Assembly (NCBI RefSeq): GCF_001580615.1
Contig: NZ_LHZC01000048.1
Location: 1 to 64,000, forward strand
DNA: 64,000 bases
Direction of reading: 5' to 3'
DNA from: Acetobacter malorum
GTDB taxonomy: Bacteria; Pseudomonadota; Alphaproteobacteria; Acetobacterales; Acetobacteraceae
In this document: positions 52,336-61,352 of the stretch, one piece after another
Layout of the letters: each line of letters opens with the position of its first letter
How positions within the stretch are numbered: position 1 is the first letter of the stretch
Notes under the pieces: generated by a model
Database searches by the model: none
The model's input: only the letters and a program-made list of their open reading frames with translations
What the model was told of the DNA's origin: nothing
Position numbers and translations under genes: made by a program

Positions 52336-52514
52336 ATTTATCCCCTGAGTGCTGACTGGCTAGTAAGGCTTGCTGGAAATCTGCTGAATGGAAACTATCT
52401 ATCACTGCGGAGCTGTTCAAGGAATAAAGGCCTTGAGCCGTAGTTTTTGATTGCTATCCTTTCCTATCTGAGGAAGCCGGGTTCACGAGGCCCAAGACAA
52501 GAAAGGTTCTGCCC

Positions 52515-54143
52515 TTGAACGATAAACTACGGGCTGATGCCGCCGCAAAAGATCTTAGCCCCACGGATCTGATACTCGTCTGCGAAATGCTCTTCTCCAG
52601 AGGGAGGGGGGACGAAGCGGTCAGGATGGCCATGAATGTCGGAGGGAAAAGCGACCGGGCGGATCTGCTGTTCGCATCAGCTACGATCATGGGCAGTCTT
52701 GCCTCTCGACACGATATTGCTGCAGCGCTATTTCGCAAAGCCCTTCACCTGCTGCCAAGGGATAATCCGCAACTCGTGAAGCTGGCGGCGGACATTAAGA
52801 CGAGCCTGGCCGATACATTGATGGCGGACGGCAAAGTCGGTGAAGCTCTGTCGATTTACAAAGAGAATCTCGCTGAGCAGCCCGCAGATGGCATGTCTCT
52901 TTGTGAGCATATTTCCATGTCTCTATTGGAGGCTGGCTATCCTCTTGAGGCTGCGGAAGTAATTCGCACCTGGATGAAGGTGGGGGCTTCATCTCCCATT
53001 CTTCTCAATAATCTGGGGTGCGCCTTACAGCGGCTGAACCAATCCGCTGAGGCGCTCCCATATTATGAAAAAGCTGTTGCCCTATCCCCTTACCATCCAG
53101 ACATTTCTTTCGGCTATGCAATCACTCTTCTGAAAGCTGGTAGGATTCAGGAGGGACTGCGCCTCTACTCCCGCCGTACGCCCAGTATGAGCACCAACAA
53201 TTACTGGTTTCTTGATTTGCCGCGGCTCACTGAAGAGGATGAGCTGAAAGGCAAGCGAATTGTCTTTTATCAGGAGCAGGGGCTTGGAGATACACTCCAG
53301 TTCGTGCGCTATATCCCATGGGTTGTGTCTATGGGGGCGGAGGTAGTCCTGGCGGTACCGCCCCAACTATTCAGGCTCATGCAAACGTCTTACCCTGATG
53401 TTGATGTCCGCCTCATGACGGATTTCAACACCCCCAAGTCTTCCGAGGACGAACGCGTCTATCATTATGGCTGTCCTATTCCGGACCTGCCTTATATCGC
53501 TCGCGTGAAGGCCATCACCGAACATGATTTGGCGCGTGGGGAAGAGAGCGAGGTCCCTTACCTTCATGTCCCTGATGAAATCACAGACCGCTTTTCAGCG
53601 CTTTGTGATTTGGGGATCGAAAAGACGGGGGCTGTGCCAGATAAGAGGCGGCTTCGCATTGGCATCGTCTGGTCAGGTGATCGCCGAAAAAATGCCAAGG
53701 ATGTGGCCGCTGACAAGAGGCGGTCGGTGACATTCGACGATCTTATCACGGCTCTCACGCCACTTGACGCCGATTTGTTCAACCTCCAGTTCGGTGACCG
53801 CAGGCAAGACCTTGCAGAGTGGAAGGGGCAGCCTGTCATCGATCTCATGAGCGATGTGGGCGATATGCTTGACACTGCCGCTCTGATCAAAAATCTGGAC
53901 ATGGTTGTGTCTGTAGACACTTCGGTTGTGCATCTTGCGGGGGCGCTTGGCGTGCCAGTATGGATGATCAGCCGCTGGGATGCATGCTGGAGATGGGGAG
54001 ACAGAGGCGAAACCTCGCCGTGGTATCCAACAATCAAGATTTTCCGTGCAAACGGACTATCATTTGGGCCTGTCTTGTCCCAGGTTGGAGAGGCTTTAAA
54101 GGACACTATTGCCCTTAATGATGCCGAACCTTTGGGTGTCTGA
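52515..54143 (+). CDS. TPR-GT-B glycosyltransferase, candidate flagellin glycosyltransferase
   Basis: A 542-residue protein. Residues about 20-215 are TPR-type helical repeats (ILLNNLGCALQRLNQSAEAL, PYYEKAVALSPYHPDI). The C-terminal half is a GT-B-type domain with QEQGLGDTLQFVRYIPWV, then GIVWSGDRR and VVSVDTSVVHLAGALGVPVW, the sugar-nucleotide-binding region. The layout matches FlmG, the TPR-glycosyltransferase acting on flagellins in Caulobacter. The start is TTG with AAAGG upstream. It stands alone, divergent from flhA. Acceptor and sugar are unknown. Confidence 0.75.
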   Translation: MNDKLRADAAAKDLSPTDLILVCEMLFSRGRGDEAVRMAMNVGGKSDRADLLFASATIMGSLASRHDIAAALFRKALHLLPRDNPQLVKLAADIKTSLADTLMADGKVGEALSIYKENLAEQPADGMSLCEHISMSLLEAGYPLEAAEVIRTWMKVGASSPILLNNLGCALQRLNQSAEALPYYEKAVALSPYHPDISFGYAITLLKAGRIQEGLRLYSRRTPSMSTNNYWFLDLPRLTEEDELKGKRIVFYQEQGLGDTLQFVRYIPWVVSMGAEVVLAVPPQLFRLMQTSYPDVDVRLMTDFNTPKSSEDERVYHYGCPIPDLPYIARVKAITEHDLARGEESEVPYLHVPDEITDRFSALCDLGIEKTGAVPDKRRLRIGIVWSGDRRKNAKDVAADKRRSVTFDDLITALTPLDADLFNLQFGDRRQDLAEWKGQPVIDLMSDVGDMLDTAALIKNLDMVVSVDTSVVHLAGALGVPVWMISRWDACWRWGDRGETSPWYPTIKIFRANGLSFGPVLSQVGEALKDTIALNDAEPLGV

Positions 54144-54151
54144 ATGTGGCA

Positions 54152-54184
54152 AATATCCCCTGAATTCTATTCGGGGGATATTTT
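54152..54184. terminator. Bidirectional hairpin between convergent genes
   Basis: AATATCCCCTGAAT and ATTCGGGGGATATT form a 14-base stem with a G-T pair and a very short loop, followed by TTTT on plus. It overlaps the last codons of the minus-strand gene. Confidence 0.7.
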
Positions 54185-54523
54185 CACACCGCCCAATCTT
54201 GGTGTTGGAGCGGTTGCCTGATATCTCGCGGTGGCCAGTCGCAGGAGCTTGCGGGCGTTCTCCATGCCTTCCTCCGCTGAGGTTGAGAAAAGGGTTCTTA
54301 TACCCTCTTTCAAGGCGTCTGATACTGGAAGCTTATCTAAAGCGGCCTCTAACTCGCACTCCGATGTAGGGGATGAGCAGCAAGCGCATCGCTCTATGGT
54401 GCGGAATTCATCGCCCTCTCGAATCTTATGCCATATCGCGTGGCAGCCAGTTCCGTTGCAGCGCAGGCACTGAGGGTGAGGGGTTATCAGCTCGTCTGTG
54501 ATCTGATCTTCAGAGGGTGGCAT
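54167..54523 (-). CDS. Small Cys-rich zinc-motif protein
   Basis: A 118-residue protein with QCLRCNGTGCHAIWH near residue 18 and ERCACC near 44, a DnaJ-like CxxCxGxGC pattern that may bind zinc. The rest is helical, without signal peptide. It starts 17 bases after the lytic transglycosylase stop on the same strand, so is probably co-transcribed. No family recognised. Confidence 0.6.
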   Translation of the reverse strand: MPPSEDQITDELITPHPQCLRCNGTGCHAIWHKIREGDEFRTIERCACCSSPTSECELEAALDKLPVSDALKEGIRTLFSTSAEEGMENARKLLRLATARYQATAPTPRLGGVKISPE

Positions 54524-54540
54524 CTAGGGCGCGGTCCTTA

Positions 54541-55362
54541 TCAATATATTTGCGGCCTGGGGGTCATAGAGACCATATGCGTTGGATTGGCTCTGTAGGA
54601 GGCCAGAGTGCGTCCAGAGCTAAATTTGTCGGCCTGCCGAGGGGTGGAGGATAGTCCTCCGGAAACTCCTGTAAAAGGTCGGAACGGGCGGAAAGAACTC
54701 ACTGTAGGGGCAATATTCTGGCTGGCAGCCACCACGGGGGCCGGCAGCGGAGCTGGATGAGCTGGCGGAAGCTGTCTGTTCGGCCTGGCTCCTCTCTCAT
54801 CCTGCGGAATCGCCCATGCTTCTAGTACTTTCCATTGGTATGGCTCCCCGACGCCTGGGGTCTGGGAGTGATAGGCGGCCGCCGCTCTTGGCCAACTGCC
54901 CATCTTGTCAAAAAGCTGAGTAAGAAATCTGCCTGCATAGGCTGAGTTGGTATAGGGGTCGAATGCCGCATTCAGGTCTGAGAATGCGTCCGGGTGATGC
55001 ATTATATTCACCTGCATGCACCCAATATCGATTGAGCGAATGCCTTCCTTCTGGAACTCCTCAACCGCAGCCACTGCCTCTTGCTTTGACGCATAGTGAT
55101 GACCCACGCCAGCAGCGTTTACTGTCCAGGGCCACGGTACAATGCTGCCGTCTGCCTCCTGTTTCCCTGCTTCCACCCGGCTCATGGCTGACAGAAAACC
55201 GTCGGGGATATGAAGTCCGCGCTCGACCTGCTGGGTGGCGGCAACGCACTGCCCACCCTCAATAGTCCTTCCTTCTGCCAGAGCCGGAGCCAAGGCAAAG
55301 ACTATTCCTACGAACGCCCCGAACAGGCGTGTTTTTATGAAGGGTGGCGGCGGGCATGACAT
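54541..55362 (-). CDS. Periplasmic lytic transglycosylase
   Basis: A 273-residue exported SLT-family enzyme. The signal peptide ends near APALAEG; the catalytic glutamate is probably E64 in SAMSRVEAGK, and IDIGCMQVNIMHHPDAF and AAAYHSQTPGVGEPY complete the fold. The C-terminal 80 residues are Pro/Ser-rich. It cuts peptidoglycan to let the rod through. FlgJ here lacks a hydrolase domain, so this gene, divergent from flgI-flgJ, probably supplies it. The ATG is chosen for the signal peptide; no clear ribosome-binding site precedes it, and a longer frame starts 38 codons upstream. Confidence 0.8.
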   Translation of the reverse strand: MSCPPPPFIKTRLFGAFVGIVFALAPALAEGRTIEGGQCVAATQQVERGLHIPDGFLSAMSRVEAGKQEADGSIVPWPWTVNAAGVGHHYASKQEAVAAVEEFQKEGIRSIDIGCMQVNIMHHPDAFSDLNAAFDPYTNSAYAGRFLTQLFDKMGSWPRAAAAYHSQTPGVGEPYQWKVLEAWAIPQDERGARPNRQLPPAHPAPLPAPVVAASQNIAPTVSSFRPFRPFTGVSGGLSSTPRQADKFSSGRTLASYRANPTHMVSMTPRPQIY

Positions 55363-55441
55363 GAGGAGTTTATATCTTTTGGAATAACAAAATCCAAAGC
55401 CTTTTCCGCCTTTCCGGTTGAATGATAGTGAGGGGGTTAAT

Positions 55442-55449
55442 ATCCTTGC
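55442..55449 (+). promoter_or_regulatory. ATCCTTGC element upstream of flgI
   Basis: An exact ATCCTTGC preceded by GGTTAAT, about 170 bases before flgI. TTGAAT 17 bases before TATCCT could be read as a sigma-70-like -35/-10 pair. Confidence 0.42.
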
Positions 55450-55490
55450 GACAAAACAACTGGATAATCTTGCCATCTCTCAGAAAGCAG

Positions 55491-55622
55491 ATGGCATTGG
55501 AGCAGTATCGCGTGCATACAAGACCCTACAGACGTCACATCTTCCTACAGCAACAATTTGAGGTGCAGATCCTCATCCAAGGCGTGTCGTCATCTGATGG
55601 AAAAGAAGGGGCGCGCGGATGA
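55491..55622 (+). CDS. Possible small leader protein before flgI
   Basis: A 43-codon frame (an ATG 23 codons further upstream also fits) whose stop overlaps the flgI ATG by four bases, the same coupling used elsewhere in this locus. The peptide is basic and polar (MALEQYRVHTRPYRRHIFLQ) without a recognisable family. It may be a real small protein or a translated leader. Confidence 0.35.
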   Translation: MALEQYRVHTRPYRRHIFLQQQFEVQILIQGVSSSDGKEGARG

Positions 55623-56758
55623 GTAATTTCGCAAGGAGGATCTTCCGCAAAGGGATGGCGGTCGCGGCGGCGACAGCCGTTTTTTGTGGGCAGATGGTCC
55701 CGGTTACTGCGCACGCGGCATCAGTTCGGATCAAGGATATCGTGGACTACGAGGGGGTCAGAGACAACCCAATTGTGGGTTATGGTCTCGTTGTCGGTCT
55801 GAATGGCACCGGTGATCGTCTGACTAACACCCTGTTCACACGCGAGACATTGGTTGGGATGCTCAATCGATTAGGCGTGAATATCCGCGACCGCTCGATC
55901 CAGTTGCAGACCCATGACGTCGCAACAGTGATGGTAACGGCATGGCTCCCAGCATTCTCGCACGGCGGCAGCCATATTGATGTGACAGTGTCAGCGGTGG
56001 GTGACGCGCAAAGTCTTACGGGGGGGACGCTGGTTGCGACCCCGCTTAAGGCCGCAGATGGCGAGACTTATGCTGTTGCCCAAGGTTCTTTGGTGACGAA
56101 TGCGTTCACGGCGACTGGTGCTTCGGCCTCCATTACCAGAAACGTTCCAACGAGCGGCCATATCGCCAACGGTGCGTCAGTAGAGCGGGAGGTTCCGGTT
56201 CTGCTGGGTTCCAGCGGCGTTATTCACCTGTCTCTGAAGAACCCCAACTTCACCACGGCCAATAGAATTGCCAACGTCATCAATAAAAATCTTGGGAAGG
56301 GCGTTGCCAAAGTTGATGACCCCCGCACTGTGGCTGTGCATCTTCAGGGCAGAAAGGCTGCGCAAACCCTGTATGAGATCGGCGATCTTACGATTGAGCC
56401 GGACACGATGGCCAAGGTCATTGTAGATGAGGCGGCCGGCACGATTGTTATGGGCAGCAATGTCAGGATTTCGACGGTGGCGATTGCACAAGGCAATCTG
56501 ACCATTCAGGTGGCCGAAACTCCACAGGCTGTGCAGCCAAACCCTCTTGCCGGAGGGCAGACGGCTGTGGTGCCTCGTACGCAGGTTAATGCCACCACAG
56601 GAAGCCAGGAGCGACTTGGCATTCTTAAGGAAGGGCCAACTCTGTCCAGCCTTGTTACGGGCATGAATGCGCTTGGGATGGGGCCGAGGGATATGATCAG
56701 CATTCTACAGGCCATTAAGGCTGATGGGGCCTTACAGGCTGATCTGGAGGTTAGATAA
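55619..56758 (+). CDS. flgI: P-ring protein FlgI
   Basis: A 379-residue protein with a signal peptide (about residues 1-33, ending THAAS-like TAHAAS) and the strongly conserved RIKDIVDYEGVRDNPIVGYG, LVVGLNGTGD and DVATVMVTAWLP segments. It forms the periplasmic P ring around the rod. Its stop overlaps the flgJ start. Confidence 0.97.
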   Translation: MSNFARRIFRKGMAVAAATAVFCGQMVPVTAHAASVRIKDIVDYEGVRDNPIVGYGLVVGLNGTGDRLTNTLFTRETLVGMLNRLGVNIRDRSIQLQTHDVATVMVTAWLPAFSHGGSHIDVTVSAVGDAQSLTGGTLVATPLKAADGETYAVAQGSLVTNAFTATGASASITRNVPTSGHIANGASVEREVPVLLGSSGVIHLSLKNPNFTTANRIANVINKNLGKGVAKVDDPRTVAVHLQGRKAAQTLYEIGDLTIEPDTMAKVIVDEAAGTIVMGSNVRISTVAIAQGNLTIQVAETPQAVQPNPLAGGQTAVVPRTQVNATTGSQERLGILKEGPTLSSLVTGMNALGMGPRDMISILQAIKADGALQADLEVR

Positions 56759-57072
56759 TGTCAGGCATCACAGCCATGAACTCTGGTCCCTCGCACTACC
56801 GGGATCTGCAAGAGCAAAAAAAAATCGACCCGAAGATTGAAAAGACTGCGAGAGATTTTGAGGCCGTGACGTTAGGGGAAATGCTCAAGCCGATGTTTGA
56901 TACTGTCGATACATCGTCCGGCCCTTTCGGGGGCGGCTCTGCTGAAAAACAGTTCAGGTCCCTTCAGGTTATGGAGCTTGGAAAACAGATAGCGAACAGC
57001 GGTGGTGTTGGGATCGCCCATCGGGTTTACCAAAAAATGGTAGAGATGCAGAAAGGGGGTAGCCGTCGATGA
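56758..57072 (+). CDS. flgJ: FlgJ rod-binding domain protein
   Basis: A 104-residue protein consisting of the FlgJ N-terminal rod-binding domain alone (ARDFEAVTLGEMLKPMFDTV, then FRSLQVMELGKQIANSGGVG). The muramidase domain of enteric FlgJ is absent, as in many alphaproteobacteria. It scaffolds rod assembly. Start and stop overlap flgI and the downstream gene. Confidence 0.92.
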   Translation: MSGITAMNSGPSHYRDLQEQKKIDPKIEKTARDFEAVTLGEMLKPMFDTVDTSSGPFGGGSAEKQFRSLQVMELGKQIANSGGVGIAHRVYQKMVEMQKGGSRR

Positions 57073-57539
57073 AAGCGCCAGTCACTGTAAAGGATATCGG
57101 AAAGATATTTCGCAGATCTACCAGGACAGGAGACGCGGCCGGTCTGGAGGACAGGCTGATATCAGCTTTTGCCGAGACAACGGAAATCCTGGAGAAAGAG
57201 AACGAATTTCTCAAGGCTGTCAGCCTGCAGGATGTCCAGAAACTCCTGCCCGAGAAGACGGCATCCCTCGCAAATCTCAAGAAAGAATTCGAGGTGTTTA
57301 GTTCATCCGGCGACTATGCAAACGGGATATCGCAGCGGATCGGGGCGGAGCAGAAAAGGTTCAATTTGGCTGTCCAGGAAAACACTGTCCTTCTAGACGC
57401 ATCGATTGCTGCCCAGAAGGTCGTAATGAGGATGCTGGTTGAGAGCGCCGTGCAAGGGGGCTTTTCTGGTTACGGGCCTAAAGGCGAGCCGGTTTCTGGC
57501 AAGACGGAGGGCATGATAGCTCACCAGCGAGATGCGTGA
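57069..57539 (+). CDS. flgN: FlgN-like export chaperone
   Basis: A 156-residue helical protein without signal peptide. It has AFAETTEILEKENEFLKAVS and DVQKLLPEKTASLANLKKEF, in the FlgN style (FxxLLxxExxAL...LxxxKxxLLxxL). FlgN escorts FlgK and FlgL to the export gate. Position after flgJ supports the call. It overlaps flgJ by four bases and ends the operon. Confidence 0.7.
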   Translation: MKAPVTVKDIGKIFRRSTRTGDAAGLEDRLISAFAETTEILEKENEFLKAVSLQDVQKLLPEKTASLANLKKEFEVFSSSGDYANGISQRIGAEQKRFNLAVQENTVLLDASIAAQKVVMRMLVESAVQGGFSGYGPKGEPVSGKTEGMIAHQRDA

Positions 57540-57564
57540 GGGGGGGCGTTATGACAGCCCCTCC
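57538..57564 (+). terminator. Hairpin after flgN
   Basis: GAGGGGG-type and CCCCTC arms pair around a GCGTTATGACAG loop between convergent genes. No U-tract follows, so the call is weak. Confidence 0.35.
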
Positions 57565-57576
57565 GCACGATAAGGC

Positions 57577-58020
57577 TTACCAGTAAGCTCCGATCATATG
57601 CTTGGGCTGGTTGCTGCCGGGATCAGCGCTGGGCGTCCATGCACTCCAATCCCATGCGGTCGTATCCCGCCTGATCTCCGCGGCCATGTCGTCAAGTGTC
57701 GGGATGCCGGGGTTCCGGCTTCTGTAGGTTTCATAGGAGCTTTGATCTCCCATATACACGCAACCGCAGCCGATGGGGTCTGAATAAAGATAGATTTTGG
57801 AGCCATCCGGAGCTAGGCGGAAGGTCATTCTGCCCGGAGGCAGAAGGTTCATCATCGCGTACCGCGCGGTTGTGTCGCTGTAATGGGATACAAACCCGGC
57901 CTTGGACAAAGATGTGTCGGCCTGGAGATATTGCTTCGCGGGAGAGCAACCTGCCAAGAGAAGCAAAGTGATCGCCATGAAGTGGCCGCGAGAGCGTTGG
58001 CATAGGCTTTTGGTGCGCAT
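57577..58020 (-). CDS. Lipoprotein coupled to GT25 gene
   Basis: A 147-residue lipoprotein with lipobox LAGC (Cys25). The core has FRLAPDGSKIYLYSDPIGCG, then CVYMGDQSSYETYRS, and a Trp-rich end (AWDWSAW). No family recognised. The ATG shares a base with the stop of the upstream glycosyltransferase (TGATG), so the pair is translationally coupled. A later ATG at residue 15 would give a truncated signal. Confidence 0.65.
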   Translation of the reverse strand: MRTKSLCQRSRGHFMAITLLLLAGCSPAKQYLQADTSLSKAGFVSHYSDTTARYAMMNLLPPGRMTFRLAPDGSKIYLYSDPIGCGCVYMGDQSSYETYRSRNPGIPTLDDMAAEIRRDTTAWDWSAWTPSADPGSNQPKHMIGAYW

Positions 58021-58742
58021 CAGGTGTTCAGGCTCTTTGCTTTGACGTTGTCAGTAAGGCACAGCGCCGGGAATGACGTATAAGACATCATCTGACTATA
58101 GTGCATATTCATCATGACATCGACGCTGCTTGTCGGGATGACGCGGCCGCCAAGACATGAGTGGGGGAAATTCACAGTGGTGAACGGCAAGCACCGCTGC
58201 ATCAGCTCTCTGGCGCCCTTAGGTGATATGGCATAACCGCAAATGCCGAAGGTCTGCTTTAACTTGAAGGGCAGGGCGGTAATATCAATGTCGCGGAAGG
58301 ACATTATGCCTTTGCGAGCATCATCCTCGGAAAACCCAATGAAGCAGTCAGTGATTCCTGGGATCAGCTCAAATTGGAGCATGGAATCATAGTTGTTGCC
58401 CCAAAGGATAATATCCCAATCCATGGGAAGGGTGCCGATAATATGGTCAGCTTCCTGTTCAAAGTTTTTGCAGAGGAAGGCATCATCCTCAAAGATATGC
58501 GCCGGAGATCCTGCTTTGGCTACAGCGCCCCATAACGAGACGTGCGTTAAGCCGGACCCGATAGCTCCAGCAGTGAACTGACAGTTGTCGTCAATAAAAC
58601 CTTTCTGCTTGATCTCTTCAAGGTCAAGGTTTTTGCCATCAATCCCTGGGGCGTGGGTGATCCCTTCAACGTGGGCGTTCACCGCCCTGAAGCGAGCAAG
58701 GCGTTCAGGAGTTCGATCAAGGCTTATGACGTATTTTTGCAT
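58020..58742 (-). CDS. GT25-type glycosyltransferase
   Basis: A 240-residue protein in the style of glycosyltransferase family 25: VISLDRTPERLARF at the N-terminus, GAIGSGLTHVSLWGAVAKAG and HIFEDDAFL, which carries the acidic metal/nucleotide-binding motif. It ends in a region with GICGYAISPKGARELM. It probably adds a sugar to LPS, a flagellar or another surface substrate. It is followed by a coupled lipoprotein. Confidence 0.75.
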   Translation of the reverse strand: MQKYVISLDRTPERLARFRAVNAHVEGITHAPGIDGKNLDLEEIKQKGFIDDNCQFTAGAIGSGLTHVSLWGAVAKAGSPAHIFEDDAFLCKNFEQEADHIIGTLPMDWDIILWGNNYDSMLQFELIPGITDCFIGFSEDDARKGIMSFRDIDITALPFKLKQTFGICGYAISPKGARELMQRCLPFTTVNFPHSCLGGRVIPTSSVDVMMNMHYSQMMSYTSFPALCLTDNVKAKSLNT

Positions 58743-58936
58743 CAGATTCCCTAGGCTTTGCGCGGTGTATCTAAATTTTGGTCTGCCGCAATGTTTTTGT
58801 AACCTCTTAAGTCTATGGTCCAGAAAGCTGTATGCAATGGTTAGATTATTTGGCCTCTAAAGATATCTGTTCAGGTGAGAACAGATGGATCTGTGGCAGG
58901 AGGCTTTTGGTATATGTGACATGAGGGGGGTGTGTG

Positions 58937-59737
58937 ATGACAATCAGCGGAATATCGCCAGTATCGCAGTATCTGACTGCAGAAAAAGATGAAGCTCGCG
59001 CAGCTCAGACGTATGCCAAAACAGACCCCACGACTGGTCGTGAGGTGGCTGATTTTGAAAATAAAGCCCCAACGATCACGACGGCAGACGGACTGATCAA
59101 GGATTACACGGCCAATCAGGTTGTTCTTGGGGCCTACAACCTAAAAACTCTGGCGAACGAAAGCGCCATCGAGCGGGATCTGTTGACCCAAGACCCTAGC
59201 GCATCGTCGTCTCTGTCGAAAAAGGCCGGCAAAGCGACGTGGACTAACTTGGCCACAGCATTGTCTGCGATGGGTGAGGGTAAAGGAACTGCTGCAGCGA
59301 CACCGTTCACCTCCGACCTGATAAGCTCAACTGTGAATTCCTTTGAGTTGTCTCAATATGAGAGCAGCAAGGATCTGGCCAAGAGTGGCGTTGGCAACGC
59401 TCTGTATTTTACGCGGGTCATGAACTCGGGAAAGGTCACGACTCTCAACCAACTGATGTCCGATCCAACCCTACTCAAGGTCGCCATTGTAGTCAGTGGC
59501 TATAATCCTGACCAGTTTGGCGCACTGGATTTCAGGCAGCAGCAGAGCATCCTGGAGAAGAAAGTGGACATGAAGGCCATTTCTACTCCGAAAGGCGTCG
59601 AAAAATACGCTGAACAGTACCTCACAGGGATTCAAATGAATCCTGATTATATCGACAATGACCAGCCGAACACCCTTCTCGATCTTTTTGGAAGCGATGA
59701 GGATGACGGAATACTGGCGCTATTTGGCGGATCATGA
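58937..59737 (+). CDS. DUF1217 flagellar protein
   Basis: A 266-residue protein of the DUF1217 type, found in alphaproteobacterial flagellar clusters: YTANQVVLGAYNLKTLANES near residue 55, VGNALYFTRVMNSGKVTTLN and SGYNPDQFGALDFRQQQSIL. It has no signal peptide and is probably exported through the flagellum. The role is not established. ATG is preferred, with GAGGGGGG six bases upstream. It precedes fliI by about 110 bases. Confidence 0.78.
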   Translation: MTISGISPVSQYLTAEKDEARAAQTYAKTDPTTGREVADFENKAPTITTADGLIKDYTANQVVLGAYNLKTLANESAIERDLLTQDPSASSSLSKKAGKATWTNLATALSAMGEGKGTAAATPFTSDLISSTVNSFELSQYESSKDLAKSGVGNALYFTRVMNSGKVTTLNQLMSDPTLLKVAIVVSGYNPDQFGALDFRQQQSILEKKVDMKAISTPKGVEKYAEQYLTGIQMNPDYIDNDQPNTLLDLFGSDEDDGILALFGGS

Positions 59738-59761
59738 TGCCAGGCCGCTAAGGGCCAAATA

Positions 59762-59769
59762 ATCCTTGC
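59762..59769 (+). promoter_or_regulatory. ATCCTTGC element upstream of fliI
   Basis: An exact ATCCTTGC on the sense strand, 79 bases before fliI. It overlaps the left arm of a hairpin, CCTTGCC/GGGCAAGG (59764-59783), that could act as an attenuator or weak terminator for the DUF1217 gene. Confidence 0.4.
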
Positions 59770-59847
59770 CTTGACGGGCAAGGCTAACTGACGGCAGATG
59801 ATCAGGGCGCAACTTCGGTTGCGCCTTCTTCATAGTTACAATCCGGG

Positions 59848-61347
59848 ATGCTGCAGTTGTCGTCTATTCCCCAAGAAATTCCTCCGGAACTGACAGAAGC
59901 TTTTTCCAGGGCTCGTAGTGCCATAGACGTCGGAGAGGGGGCATTACGAAGCGCACAGGCGCGCCTATCTGGCATCGAGGAGTCCATCGCCCCAACGATA
60001 GCCGGAGTGAATGTTGCTACCCTTCATGGGCGCGTGCAGGACATAGCGGGTTTATCTGTCTCAGTCAGTGGGTTGTCAGAGTATACTGGCGTAGGTGACA
60101 GGGTAATCATTCGGTCTCTTGATGGAGAGAATGTTTCCGCAGAAATAGTGGCATTCCAGGACGAGAACGCCATCGCAATGCCCTATGGCTCGATGGAAGG
60201 TATTGGCTCCGGGTGTCAGGTAAGCTTCCCGCTGTATGACAAAGAGCGGAGAAGGCTTCTGTCCGGAGGGGCTTTGCAGATCAATGATTCATGGCTCGGG
60301 CGAGTAGTCGATCCTTCTGGCATTCCCATTGATGGGAAGGGTGATCTTGCTCCTGGCGGAGATGTTAGGCGTGTTCACGCCTCACCACCTGCCGCGGCAG
60401 GGAGGGCCAGGTTGGGGCCGAGGATCGACTTGGGTGTCAAAGCGATGAACTTGTTCACGACATGCAGGCAGGGGCAAAGGCTCGGCTTGTTCGCCGGCTC
60501 CGGGGTGGGGAAGTCCACTCTTATGGGCATGCTTGCGAGGAACACCGCCTGTGACGTTGCTGTGATCTCTCTGGTGGGTGAGCGCGGCCGAGAGGTCAGA
60601 GAGTTCCTTGAGGATGACCTTGGGCCGGATGGGTTGTCTCGATCCGTCGTTGTAGTGGCCACATCGGATACTTCCCCCCTCATGCGCCGGGAGGCGGCTT
60701 ATTCGGCTCTGGCCATAGCAGAGCGTTTTCGGGACCAGGGTAAGTCAGTTCTCTTGCTTATGGACAGTGTGACCCGTTTTTGTCAGGCGCTACGCGAGAT
60801 TGGTCTGTCGGCAGGAGAGCCTCCTGCAACCAGGGGGTATCCGCCAAGTGTTTTCGCTGAATTGCCAAGGCTGCTTGAGCGGGCCGGCCCCGGACCTATG
60901 GATGCAGATGGGAATGCCGGACAGATTACGGCGCTCTTTTCTGTCCTCGTTGAAGGGGATGATCACAATGAGCCGGTAGCAGATGCCGTAAGGGGTATTT
61001 TGGACGGTCATGTGGTCATGGAACGGAAAATTGCAGAGGCTGGGCGATACCCAGCTATTAACGTTCTGAAATCCCTATCTCGTTCGGTTCCTGGGTGTAA
61101 CTCGGATCCCGAAAATAAGTTGGTGATCGAAGCGCGCAAGCTTCTATCAACATGGGGTGAAGTCAGAGATATGGTCAGGTTGGGTGGCTACCAGATGGGT
61201 ATGGACCCTATGTCGGATCTGTCTATTGCTGTGGGTCCAAAAATCGACGCATTCCTTAGCCAGGGCAAAACTGAAAAAGTCACACTCGAAGACTCTTTCA
61301 ATGGTCTTCTCAAGGTGATGTCTGAAGATGGTGGAAACTGGCATTAA
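59848..61347 (+). CDS. fliI: Flagellar export ATPase FliI
   Basis: A 499-residue ATPase with Walker A AGSGVGKS at 216-223, VGERGREVREF, LLLMDSVTRFCQALREIGLS and the ATRGYPPSVF segment of the F1-beta-like family. It energises export with FliH and FliJ. It is longer at both ends than the enteric protein (about 457). fliJ follows five bases later. Confidence 0.96.
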   Translation: MLQLSSIPQEIPPELTEAFSRARSAIDVGEGALRSAQARLSGIEESIAPTIAGVNVATLHGRVQDIAGLSVSVSGLSEYTGVGDRVIIRSLDGENVSAEIVAFQDENAIAMPYGSMEGIGSGCQVSFPLYDKERRRLLSGGALQINDSWLGRVVDPSGIPIDGKGDLAPGGDVRRVHASPPAAAGRARLGPRIDLGVKAMNLFTTCRQGQRLGLFAGSGVGKSTLMGMLARNTACDVAVISLVGERGREVREFLEDDLGPDGLSRSVVVVATSDTSPLMRREAAYSALAIAERFRDQGKSVLLLMDSVTRFCQALREIGLSAGEPPATRGYPPSVFAELPRLLERAGPGPMDADGNAGQITALFSVLVEGDDHNEPVADAVRGILDGHVVMERKIAEAGRYPAINVLKSLSRSVPGCNSDPENKLVIEARKLLSTWGEVRDMVRLGGYQMGMDPMSDLSIAVGPKIDAFLSQGKTEKVTLEDSFNGLLKVMSEDGGNWH

Positions 61348-61352
61348 CGGCC

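Noticed and set aside
51773-52348. A 191-codon plus-strand frame opposite flhA
   Set aside because: It is antisense to the highly conserved membrane domain of flhA; its Met/Ile/Pro-rich translation is typical of such shadows.
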